From assembly GCA_039583695.1 (NCBI GenBank), contig JAVKSL010000009.1:1-64000 (forward strand): a stretch of 64,000 nt of DNA, given 5' to 3'. Position 1 is the stretch's first letter. Every line of letters starts with the position of its first letter. The position numbers and the translations under genes are program-made. Under the pieces are notes generated by a model. The model worked only from the letters and a program-made list of their open reading frames with translations, did no database searches and was not told the origin of the DNA. This document shows positions 7,454 to 14,114 of the stretch, piece after piece. Source of the stretch: JAVKSL01 sp039583695. GTDB taxonomy: Bacteria; Actinomycetota; Acidimicrobiia; Acidimicrobiales; JAJPHD01.

Positions 7454-7545
7454 CAGTCGGGGGGCGACCCACAGTCGGGGGGCGACCCACAGTCGGTGGG
7501 CGACCCCCCGACAGCCCCCCAAAGAGGCGACCCCCCGACAGCCCC
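7454..7545. repeat. G-run/C-run repeat cluster between DUF177 and sepIVA
   Basis: Three 18-bp direct units (7454-7471, 7472-7489, 7490-7507; consensus CAGTCGGGGGGCGACCCA, the third with one or two changes) are followed by two 20-bp units GGCGACCCCCCGACAGCCCC (7499-7518, 7526-7545). The second type is nearly the reverse complement of the first, so GTCGGGGGG can pair with CCCCCCGAC. No open gene lies here. Confidence 0.85.
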
Positions 7546-7570
7546 ACAGAAGGGATGGTCCTAACCGTCC

Positions 7571-8191
7571 TCACCGGTCCTGGTCGAAGAAGGCATCCTC
7601 GGCCGCGGTATCGATGGGGAGCTGGCCCCCGACGCTGCCCGGGCCGCCCTGGTTCCTGGCCCGTCCGAACTCGTCGGGGGGACCGCCTTGCAGCTTCTCC
7701 CGTCCAGCCTGGACCATCTTGGTCAACCGTTCCAACACGATCTCGAAGTTGGCCAGCTTGCGGTCACAGAACTGATCGGCCTCGTGGCGCAGCCGCCGGG
7801 ACTCGACCTCGGCATCCTCGATGATCCGGTTGGCAGCCCGTTTGGCGTCCCGCACCACCTGGGTGCGCTGGACCATCCGCTCGGCCCGCCCCCGAGCCGA
7901 CTCCACGATCTCCTCTCCCTCCCTTGTGGACTTCTCCAGCAGCTCAGCGCGCTCACGCAGGATCCACCGGGCATTGTGGAGGTCCTCGGGGAGGCGCAGG
8001 AGGGCTTCGGAGAGCAGCTCCAGGACCTCGTCCTTGCTGATGAGGACAGATGTGGAAAGAGGCATGGACTTGGCGTTGGAGATCACGTCGACCAGCCGGC
8101 GCAGCAGCACCTCGATGTCGATATCACTGCGTTGAGGGTCGTGACGGCTGGTCTCGATTCGCACAGACGGGGTGTCGGGGTTGTAGCTCAT
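7571..8191 (-). CDS. sepIVA: SepIVA/DivIVA-like coiled-coil cell-envelope protein
   Basis: 206 residues dominated by a central coiled coil: ILRERAELLEKSTREGEEIV and RIIEDAEVESRRLRHEADQF are heptad-rich and charged. This type of protein organises septation and polar envelope growth; the mycobacterial homologue SepIVA (Rv2927c) likewise lies by the DUF177 and rnc genes, which supports the call. The N-terminal SDIDIEVLLRRLVDVIS helix and glycine-rich C-terminal tail match that layout. ATG at 8191 overlaps the coaD stop as ATGA. Confidence 0.65.
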   Translation of the reverse strand: MSYNPDTPSVRIETSRHDPQRSDIDIEVLLRRLVDVISNAKSMPLSTSVLISKDEVLELLSEALLRLPEDLHNARWILRERAELLEKSTREGEEIVESARGRAERMVQRTQVVRDAKRAANRIIEDAEVESRRLRHEADQFCDRKLANFEIVLERLTKMVQAGREKLQGGPPDEFGRARNQGGPGSVGGQLPIDTAAEDAFFDQDR

Positions 8192-8670
8192 CGGGGTGGG
8201 AACCTCTCCTTGATACGGGCCGCCACAGGCGGCGGAACCAGTGCGCTGACATCGCCGCCCAGGCGCGCGACCTCGCGCAGCAACCTTGAGGCGATGAACG
8301 AATGCTCAGAGCTGGAGGCAATGAACAAGGTGTCGATCCCCGACAGGTGCTGGTTCATTTGCGCCATCTGCATCTCGTACTCGAAGTCGGAGACCGCTCG
8401 AAGGCCCTTCACGATGAAGCCCGCACCGACCTCTCTCGCCAGGGTGGCGACCAACCCGGTCATCGACACGATCCTCACCCGATCCAGGTGAGCCATGCAC
8501 TCAGCCATCATCGCCTTGCGCTCGTCCAGGTCGAAGAGGGGCTGACCCTTCGCCGGGTTGCGCAGGACCGCCACCACCACGCCATCGAAGAGGCAGTGTG
8601 CCCGCTCGACGATCTCCGCGTGGCCGTCGTGATACGGGTCGAACGAGCCCGGGAAGAGGGCAATCGTCAC
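8188..8670 (-). CDS. coaD: Phosphopantetheine adenylyltransferase
   Basis: 160-residue nucleotidyltransferase making dephospho-CoA from 4'-phosphopantetheine and ATP. The N terminus has the nucleotidyltransferase motif FPGSFDPYHDGH (most relatives have V/T-N-GH at the end; here H-D-GH), then the conserved IVKGLRAVSDFEYEMQMAQMN and EVARLGGDVSALVP near the C terminus. GTG start at 8670. The position usually ISSS in the C-terminal motif reads ASRLLREVA, a mild divergence. It overlaps sepIVA and is probably cotranscribed with rsmD upstream. Confidence 0.95.
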   Translation of the reverse strand: MTIALFPGSFDPYHDGHAEIVERAHCLFDGVVVAVLRNPAKGQPLFDLDERKAMMAECMAHLDRVRIVSMTGLVATLAREVGAGFIVKGLRAVSDFEYEMQMAQMNQHLSGIDTLFIASSSEHSFIASRLLREVARLGGDVSALVPPPVAARIKERFPPR

Positions 8671-8700
8671 TCGGGGCCTTTCTTCGATATATGAACCTGG

Positions 8701-9267
8701 CTAAGGGCTGGGATGGCCGGCAGGACCGACCAGGCTCACCACGCTAGCCCCATAGGACCGGCTGCGGACGGATACCCAGCCGGGTGGGACCGCGACTGGA
8801 CCCGCAGCCTCAGCCACAACCAGGCCCCCCGGCACGACGAGTGGTCCGAGGTCCCTGAGAAGCCTGTCCCAGCCGTCGAAAGAATAGGGTGGGTCACAAA
8901 GAACCAGGTCGTATGACCCGCCAGCACCTCCCGCCCGCAACCAGTCCACCACGTCGGAGCGCACCACAGTGCCCCGGCTAGCCAGCGGACCGAGAATTCC
9001 CAGGTTGGCCCTGATGGTCATTGCTGCCCGGCGGTCGGCATCCACGAAAGTCGCCTGAGCTGCGCCTCTCGACAGGGCCTCGATACCAAGCGCCCCACTC
9101 CCAGCGAATAGGTCGGCCACTCGGGCGCCCTCGACGCCCCCCCGGCTGGTGAGCATGTCGAATACCGCTTCTCTCACCAAGGTCCTGGTCGGTCGCGCCC
9201 TGCCACCGGAGGGCATGGTCAAACGGCGCCCGCGGGCCTCGCCCCCAACGACCCGCAGGGCGCTCAT
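8701..9267 (-). CDS. rsmD: 16S rRNA (guanine966-N2)-methyltransferase RsmD
   Basis: 188 residues. N terminus MSALRVVGGEARGRRL and RPTRTLVREAVFDML are the RsmD signature; SAM site VADLFAGSGALGIEALSRGA; catalytic LVLCDPPYSFDGW (DPPY). It methylates G966 of 16S rRNA in the assembled 30S. It lies between recG and coaD, the standard actinobacterial order recG-rsmD-coaD. Length is normal. Confidence 0.95.
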   Translation of the reverse strand: MSALRVVGGEARGRRLTMPSGGRARPTRTLVREAVFDMLTSRGGVEGARVADLFAGSGALGIEALSRGAAQATFVDADRRAAMTIRANLGILGPLASRGTVVRSDVVDWLRAGGAGGSYDLVLCDPPYSFDGWDRLLRDLGPLVVPGGLVVAEAAGPVAVPPGWVSVRSRSYGASVVSLVGPAGHPSP

Positions 9268-9277
9268 GCCCCAAATC

Positions 9278-11437
9278 TTAGCTTTTCAGCAGGTAGTCCG
9301 TGTCCTCGGCCTCCAGGAACAGGCCCACCTCCGCCACCAGCACCGGGTGGACGTCCAGGCCGCCCTCCCCATCCACCAGGGAAAACGCCACCTCACGCGC
9401 CGTGGCCACGAGCTCGCGGTCCTCCCGCAGAGACGCCAGCTTCAGGTCACTGCGTCCCTGCTGGCGGGCACCGAGGATGGTGCCCTCACCGCGCAGGTCC
9501 AGGTCGATCTCTGCCAGCTCGAACCCATCGTCGTGGCGCTCGAGCGCCGCGAGACGCTCGGCCCCCTCCGCGGTGGATGCCTCGCCCAGAAGATAGCACC
9601 ACGACGGGTTACCGCCCCGGCCCACCCGGCCCCTCAGCTGGTGCAGCTGGGCCATGCCGAAGCGGGCCGCATCCTCCACCACCATCACCGTTGCGTCGGG
9701 CACGTCCACACCCACCTCGATCACCGTCGTGGCGACCAGGACATCCAGGCGCCCGGCCCGAAAGTCCCCCATTACCGCCTCCCTGTCCCGCGCCGGGAGC
9801 TGGCCATGGAGCAGACCCAGGCGCAGCCCGGCGAACTCCTCCCTCCGCAGGCGGGCCTCCTCCTCCACCGCAGAGGCTGCCTCGATCCGCTCGGAGCCCT
9901 CGACCAGCGGGCACACCACGTAAGCCCGGCGCCCGGCCGCCACCTCGGAGCGGACCCGCTCCCACGCGGCGGCCACCTCCATCGGACCACGGGCCCAGCA
10001 CGTGGCCGCCGGGATCCGCCCCGGTGGGCGCTGGCGCATGACGCTCATATCGAGGTCGCCGAACACGGTCATGGCCGCGGTCCGGGGGATCGGAGTGGCG
10101 GTCATCACCAGCACATCCGGATCCGCGCCCTCGCGTCCCTTGGCGCGCAGGAGGTCCCGCTGCTCCACCCCGAAGCGGTGCTGCTCGTCGATCACCACCA
10201 CGCCGAGAGAGGCAAAGCCCACCGACTCGGTGAGCAGGGCGTGGGTGCCAATCGCAATGTCGATTCGCCCGGCAGCCAGCTCGGCGGACAGGCGGGCCCG
10301 CTCGGCGGCGGTGTTACGCCCAGCCACCAGCTCGACCCGCACAGGGCGCTCCCCGCTCAGGGTGTCTCCGTCGGCCACGACGAGTCCACCCACCAGCTCG
10401 CGCACACCCAGGTAGTGCTGCTCGGCCAGCACCTCGGTGGGAGCCATCAGGGCAGCCTGATACCCGCCGGCCACCCCGACCAGCATGGCGGCTACCGCCA
10501 CCACGGTCTTGCCGGAGCCCACCTCGCCCTGCAGCAAGCGGTGCATCGGGTGCGGCCCGCCCAGGTCGCCGACGATCTCTGCCAGGGCCGCCTCTTGCGC
10601 TTGGGTGAAGGTGAAGGGCAGGTTCTGGCGAAATTGAGACAGCATCGCGTCGGTCGCCGCGCCCAGTGAGCCCTGTTGGTCGCCGTGCCGTATCCCTCGG
10701 GCGGCGCGCTCGGCAGCCCGCTTGCGCCCGACCACCTCGACCTGGAGGCGCAGAAGCTCATCGAACGCTAGCCGACGCCGGGCCTCGCCTGCCAGCTCCA
10801 GGGTGTCTGGCGCGTGGATCTGGCGCATCGCGGTGGTCCGGTCCAGGAGGTTCAGGCCTTGGAGGTGGCTTCGGGGAACCGGGTCGGCCAGCTCCCCAGC
10901 CCGCTCCAGGGATTCGTGGACCCAGGCGCCCAGCTCCCAGCTGGTCAGGTCGGCCTTTTCGGATTGGGGATAGATGGGAACCACCCGGCCGGTGCGGCTC
11001 GTTCCGTCGGGATCCCCGTCGATGAGGTCCACCAAGGGATTGGTCATCTGCCGGCGACCCTGGAATAGCTCCAGCTTGCCGAAGAAAAGGGCCTGGCGTC
11101 CCGGACCAAGTTGCTTGGCTCGCCAGGACTGGTTGAAGAAGGTGACCCTCAGATATCCGGTCCCGTCGAACACATCCACCTCGACCAAGACGCGGCCCTG
11201 GTGGGTTCGCCTTGATTTGACCCTCCTTACGGTGGCGAGAACCGTGGCCTGCTCGCCGATCGTCATCGTGCCGATGGCAGCTTGGGCGGTACGGTCAACG
11301 TACCGGCGGGGGTAGTGGGTCAGCAGGTCCAGCACACTGCGGATCCCGAGGGCCTCGAGGGCGCGGAGCTTTGCGGCACCGACTCCTTTCAGCCGCTCGA
11401 CACCGATGCGGTCCAGGGCGGCCAGGGTGCGGGCCAC
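9278..11437 (-). CDS. recG: ATP-dependent DNA helicase RecG
   Basis: 719 residues. It reverses stalled forks and migrates branched DNA. An N-terminal HhH-like/wedge domain (GVGAAKLRALEALGI; LTHYPRRYVDR) is followed by OB-type strands, then the SF2 helicase core: Walker A GEVGSGKTVVA, DEQH box VVIDEQHRFGVEQR, motif III MTATPIPRTAAM, motif V VATTVIEVGVDVPDA and motif VI QLRGRVGRGG. The C-terminal DLRGEGTILGARQQGRSDLK block is RecG-specific. GTG start at 11437, only a few bases after the upstream gene. Size matches family members. Confidence 0.96.
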   Translation of the reverse strand: MARTLAALDRIGVERLKGVGAAKLRALEALGIRSVLDLLTHYPRRYVDRTAQAAIGTMTIGEQATVLATVRRVKSRRTHQGRVLVEVDVFDGTGYLRVTFFNQSWRAKQLGPGRQALFFGKLELFQGRRQMTNPLVDLIDGDPDGTSRTGRVVPIYPQSEKADLTSWELGAWVHESLERAGELADPVPRSHLQGLNLLDRTTAMRQIHAPDTLELAGEARRRLAFDELLRLQVEVVGRKRAAERAARGIRHGDQQGSLGAATDAMLSQFRQNLPFTFTQAQEAALAEIVGDLGGPHPMHRLLQGEVGSGKTVVAVAAMLVGVAGGYQAALMAPTEVLAEQHYLGVRELVGGLVVADGDTLSGERPVRVELVAGRNTAAERARLSAELAAGRIDIAIGTHALLTESVGFASLGVVVIDEQHRFGVEQRDLLRAKGREGADPDVLVMTATPIPRTAAMTVFGDLDMSVMRQRPPGRIPAATCWARGPMEVAAAWERVRSEVAAGRRAYVVCPLVEGSERIEAASAVEEEARLRREEFAGLRLGLLHGQLPARDREAVMGDFRAGRLDVLVATTVIEVGVDVPDATVMVVEDAARFGMAQLHQLRGRVGRGGNPSWCYLLGEASTAEGAERLAALERHDDGFELAEIDLDLRGEGTILGARQQGRSDLKLASLREDRELVATAREVAFSLVDGEGGLDVHPVLVAEVGLFLEAEDTDYLLKS

Positions 11438-11443
11438 CGGTTC

Positions 11444-13081
11444 CTACTCGACGCTGAGCAGGTAGGGGTACATCGGCTGGCCTCCGTGGTGGATCTCGGC
11501 GGTGACTCTGGGCCTTTGTTCGGCCAGCCACTCCGTGATCCTGCGGGTGTCGGCCGGGCGGGCGCCCTCGCCCTCGATTAGTGTCACCAGCTCGTGGTCG
11601 TCGGTGCACAGCTTGGTCAGGAGGCCGCAGGCCGCTTCGGCAACGGTCGTGCCCACCACCTCGATGCGACCGCCGGACATGCCCAGCCAGTCGCCTTCGG
11701 CAATAGGCCCGGCTGCGGTGTCCGAGGCGCGCACGGAGCGGGTCACCGTGCCGGTGAGCACCCTGGCTGCGGCTGCGGCCATCGCCTTGGCGTTGTCCTG
11801 CGCGCTTGACTGGGGGTCGTACTCCATGAGGGCGGCAAAGCCCTCGCCCACTCCTTCGGTGGGAAGCACGACCACCGACTTGGGCGACATTGCGGCGGCC
11901 TGGCGGGCAACCGCGACGATGTTGTCGTTGTTCGGCAGCACCAGCACCTGGTCGGCAGGGGCCGCCGCGATGGCCGCCAGAAGCTCGGCGGTGGAGGGGT
12001 TCATCGACTGGCCTCCGCGCACGATCTCGGTGACGCCGAGGGAGTGAAAGATGCGACTGATCCCTTCCCCGTTGGCCACCGCTACCACCGCAGTCACCGG
12101 GTCGGGTTGGAGGTCGGTGGCTTGCCCGCTGGTGGCCCCTTCGCGAACCCAGCGCTCCTCCTCGACCTGCTCGGCCAAGTCGCTCACCCGGATGTTGCGG
12201 GGCCGGCCAACGTCGAGCCCGGCCTCGATGGCTGCACCGATGTCGCCGGTGTGGATGTGACAGTTCCACAGCCCTCCCGTGCCGACCACGACTATCGAGT
12301 CACCCATCCCTTCCCAGCAGGACTTGAAGGCACCGATGAGGTCCTCGGGGGCCTCCAGCATGTACATGACCTCGTAGCGCAGGTCGCCGATGCCGCCCGG
12401 CGGAGGACCCGCCGGGGTGGGCTGGGCCGCCGGGGCTGGCGGGGATGGAGGGAGCGGGCGGGCGGCAACCACAGCCAGGAACGCATCGATGAGCAAGACA
12501 AGACCGGCCCCACCGGCATCTACCACCCCGGCCCGGGCCAGCACCTCCAGTTGCTCAGGTGTGCGGGCCAGGGCTTCGGCGGCAGCGGCGCCGGCCTGGT
12601 CCAGGACCTCCACCATGCCGGCCCCATGCGTCGCCGCGGCACTGGCGGCGGCGGCGGCGGCGCTGGCCACGGTAAGGATGGTGCCCTCCACCGGCTTGCT
12701 GACCGCAGATCGGGCCGTGTCCGCCGCCTGGGTCAGGGCAACTGCCAGCTCGCCCGGTCCAACCTCGTCCAGGCCAGCGAAGGTGTCGCACATTCCCCGC
12801 AGCAGCTGCGACAGGATCAGACCCGAGTTGCCCCGAGCGCCCATGAGTGCGCCGTGTCCGATGGCCCTGCAAGTGGCGGCCATCGACGCGTCAGACGGCG
12901 CCTCGTCCATCGCAGCCAGCACCGAGGAGACCGTGAGGGCCATGTTGGTTCCCGTGTCCCCGTCGGGCACCGGGTAGACGTTCAGCCTGTTGATAGCCTC
13001 GCGGTGGTCGTCGAGAACCTCCCCGTAGCGGCGTAGCACGTCCCGCAGTGCGTCTGGCGTCAGGCGATCGAGCGCGTTCAT
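11444..13081 (-). CDS. fakA: DAK2-domain fatty acid kinase-like protein (FakA/YloV family)
   Basis: 545 residues. The N-terminal DAK2 domain has NVYPVPDGDTGTNMALT, the metal/ATP motif, and GARGNSGLILSQLLRG. The middle and C-terminal parts (GEGISRIFHSLGV; VLVLPNNDNIVAVARQAA; LPTEGVGEGFAALMEYDP) match the second domain of FakA. In Firmicutes FakA phosphorylates fatty acids held by FakB (DegV); no fakB is visible in this window. It is followed almost directly by recG, a gene order common in actinobacteria. The ATG at 13081 is divergent from rpmB. A loop of Pro/Ala near residues 205-225 is a linker. Confidence 0.85.
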   Translation of the reverse strand: MNALDRLTPDALRDVLRRYGEVLDDHREAINRLNVYPVPDGDTGTNMALTVSSVLAAMDEAPSDASMAATCRAIGHGALMGARGNSGLILSQLLRGMCDTFAGLDEVGPGELAVALTQAADTARSAVSKPVEGTILTVASAAAAAASAAATHGAGMVEVLDQAGAAAAEALARTPEQLEVLARAGVVDAGGAGLVLLIDAFLAVVAARPLPPSPPAPAAQPTPAGPPPGGIGDLRYEVMYMLEAPEDLIGAFKSCWEGMGDSIVVVGTGGLWNCHIHTGDIGAAIEAGLDVGRPRNIRVSDLAEQVEEERWVREGATSGQATDLQPDPVTAVVAVANGEGISRIFHSLGVTEIVRGGQSMNPSTAELLAAIAAAPADQVLVLPNNDNIVAVARQAAAMSPKSVVVLPTEGVGEGFAALMEYDPQSSAQDNAKAMAAAAARVLTGTVTRSVRASDTAAGPIAEGDWLGMSGGRIEVVGTTVAEAACGLLTKLCTDDHELVTLIEGEGARPADTRRITEWLAEQRPRVTAEIHHGGQPMYPYLLSVE

Positions 13082-13097
13082 CCGGATCGGATGCTAA

Positions 13098-13128
13098 CCT
13101 CGCTACTTCTCAGTTTCCGCTAGCGAGG
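13098..13128 (+). promoter_or_regulatory. 8-bp inverted repeat covering the rpmB ribosome-binding site
   Basis: CCTCGCTA (13098-13105) and TAGCGAGG (13121-13128) are perfect complements with a 15-nt loop. The right arm contains the purine-rich AGCGAGGGG that serves as the likely Shine-Dalgarno for rpmB (ATG 13139). Folding would hide it. A role in translational control is inferred. Confidence 0.45.
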
Positions 13129-13138
13129 GGTTCACGCA

Positions 13139-13333
13139 ATGGCAGCTGTTTGCGAGGTGTGCGGCAAGCACCCGTCATTTGGCATGAGCATCAGCCACTC
13201 CCACCGCCGCACCAAGCGGCGCTGGGATCCGAACATCCAGCGGGTTCGGGCCGTGGTGAACGGCTCGGTGCGCCGCCTGCACGTGTGCACGTCCTGCATC
13301 CGCGCTGGCAAGGTGGTCAAACCCGCCCGCTAG
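13139..13333 (+). CDS. rpmB: 50S ribosomal protein L28
   Basis: 64 residues, starting MAAVCEVCGKHPSFGMSISHSHRRTKRRWDP in family fashion. A CxxC pair (CEVCGK) and a second one (CTSCIRAGKV) form a zinc-binding pair set, typical of the C+ form. ATG at 13139. It is transcribed away from the fakA-recG run, the arrangement seen in many actinobacteria. Confidence 0.95.
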   Translation: MAAVCEVCGKHPSFGMSISHSHRRTKRRWDPNIQRVRAVVNGSVRRLHVCTSCIRAGKVVKPAR

Positions 13334-13337
13334 CGGG
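13326..13337. repeat. 12-bp perfect palindrome over the rpmB stop codon
   Basis: CCCGCTAGCGGG includes the TAG stop. It could be a weak transcript-end hairpin, but it has almost no loop and no T-run follows, so terminator function is doubtful. Confidence 0.3.
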
Positions 13338-13343
13338 ATCAGG

Positions 13344-13372
13344 CGAAGCGGTTACAGCTAGCCCGCTCCGAC
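13344..13372. repeat. Copy of a dispersed GAAGCGGTT...TAGCCCGCT motif
   Basis: The segment GCGAAGCGGTTACAGCTAGC and the following CCGCTCCGAC resemble 28527-28555 closely (about five differences in the aligned stretch). It also shares the GCGGTTxCAxxTAG core with the 57-bp repeats at 28445 and 32349. It lies between rpmB and the zinc ribbon gene. Confidence 0.5.
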
Positions 13373-13394
13373 CATCTCAGGGGACCGGCGGACC

Positions 13395-14114
13395 TCAGGG
13401 CACCAGGATGCGGCCGCATTGGTCGCACGTGGCCACCTCGTCGGAGCCAAGACGACGTAGGCGCTCACGTTCGGCGGCGGGGAGGGCCAGGTGGCAGCCA
13501 TCACAGGACCCGTTATGGACCTTGGCCACGCCAATGCCTCCCAGACGCACCCGCAGGCCTTCATAGCGGTTGGCCAGGACCACGGGCAGGCTGGCGACCA
13601 GCTTCTGGCGCGCAGCCCGCTCGACCGCCGCCTCAGCCTCGATCACCAGCTCGGCCGCGCCGAGGGCATCCATCAGACGGGCCTGCTGGGCTTCCATCGC
13701 TGCTCGGCTCTGAGCCAGGTCCTCCAAGCGAGCATCCAGGGGCTCGCCCTCTTCCATCGCCTCAAGCAGCCGATCCTCCACCACCCCTCGCCGACGGCGA
13801 AGGGACTCGGCCTCCGCAGCCATTGCTGAGAGCTCCCGGGACGCTGAGACGCTACCCCCATACAACCGTCCCTCGATCTCGGCTATGCGGGCACCGATGG
13901 CGTCTGCCTCCGCCTCCAGCTGACCTTGGCGATCAGCCAGGTTCTCCCGGTCGATGCGCGCCATCCCCTCGGAAAGCGCAGTCATCGCCAGCTCGGACAT
14001 GAGGGCGACTATCGCGGCACGCTCGGGAAGGTTGTCCCGGCGGTGAGCCAGGCGGTCCAGCGCCAGGTCGTGACCCTGCAGCGCCAGCAGCGCGTCGAGG
14101 TCGGCGCCCCCCAC
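13395..14114 (-). CDS. Coiled-coil protein with C4 zinc ribbon (CdsZ / DUF164-like)
   Basis: 239 residues. It begins with LDALLALQGHDLALDRLAHRR, followed by a long antiparallel coiled coil (charged heptads through residue 170 or so) and ends in a C4 zinc ribbon: CDGCHLALP...CDQCGRILVP. This is the conserved actinobacterial family including Rv2229c, whose role is unclear; relatives are implicated in nucleic-acid or envelope-associated functions. The GTG at 14114 abuts the PBP stop at 14115, so the two genes are probably cotranscribed. Confidence 0.85.
   Translation of the reverse strand: MGGADLDALLALQGHDLALDRLAHRRDNLPERAAIVALMSELAMTALSEGMARIDRENLADRQGQLEAEADAIGARIAEIEGRLYGGSVSASRELSAMAAEAESLRRRRGVVEDRLLEAMEEGEPLDARLEDLAQSRAAMEAQQARLMDALGAAELVIEAEAAVERAARQKLVASLPVVLANRYEGLRVRLGGIGVAKVHNGSCDGCHLALPAAERERLRRLGSDEVATCDQCGRILVP

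Noticed and set aside
9149..10669. 506-codon plus-strand frame opposite recG and rsmD
   Set aside because: Shadow of recG codon usage; His/Gln/Arg-rich composition and no domains.
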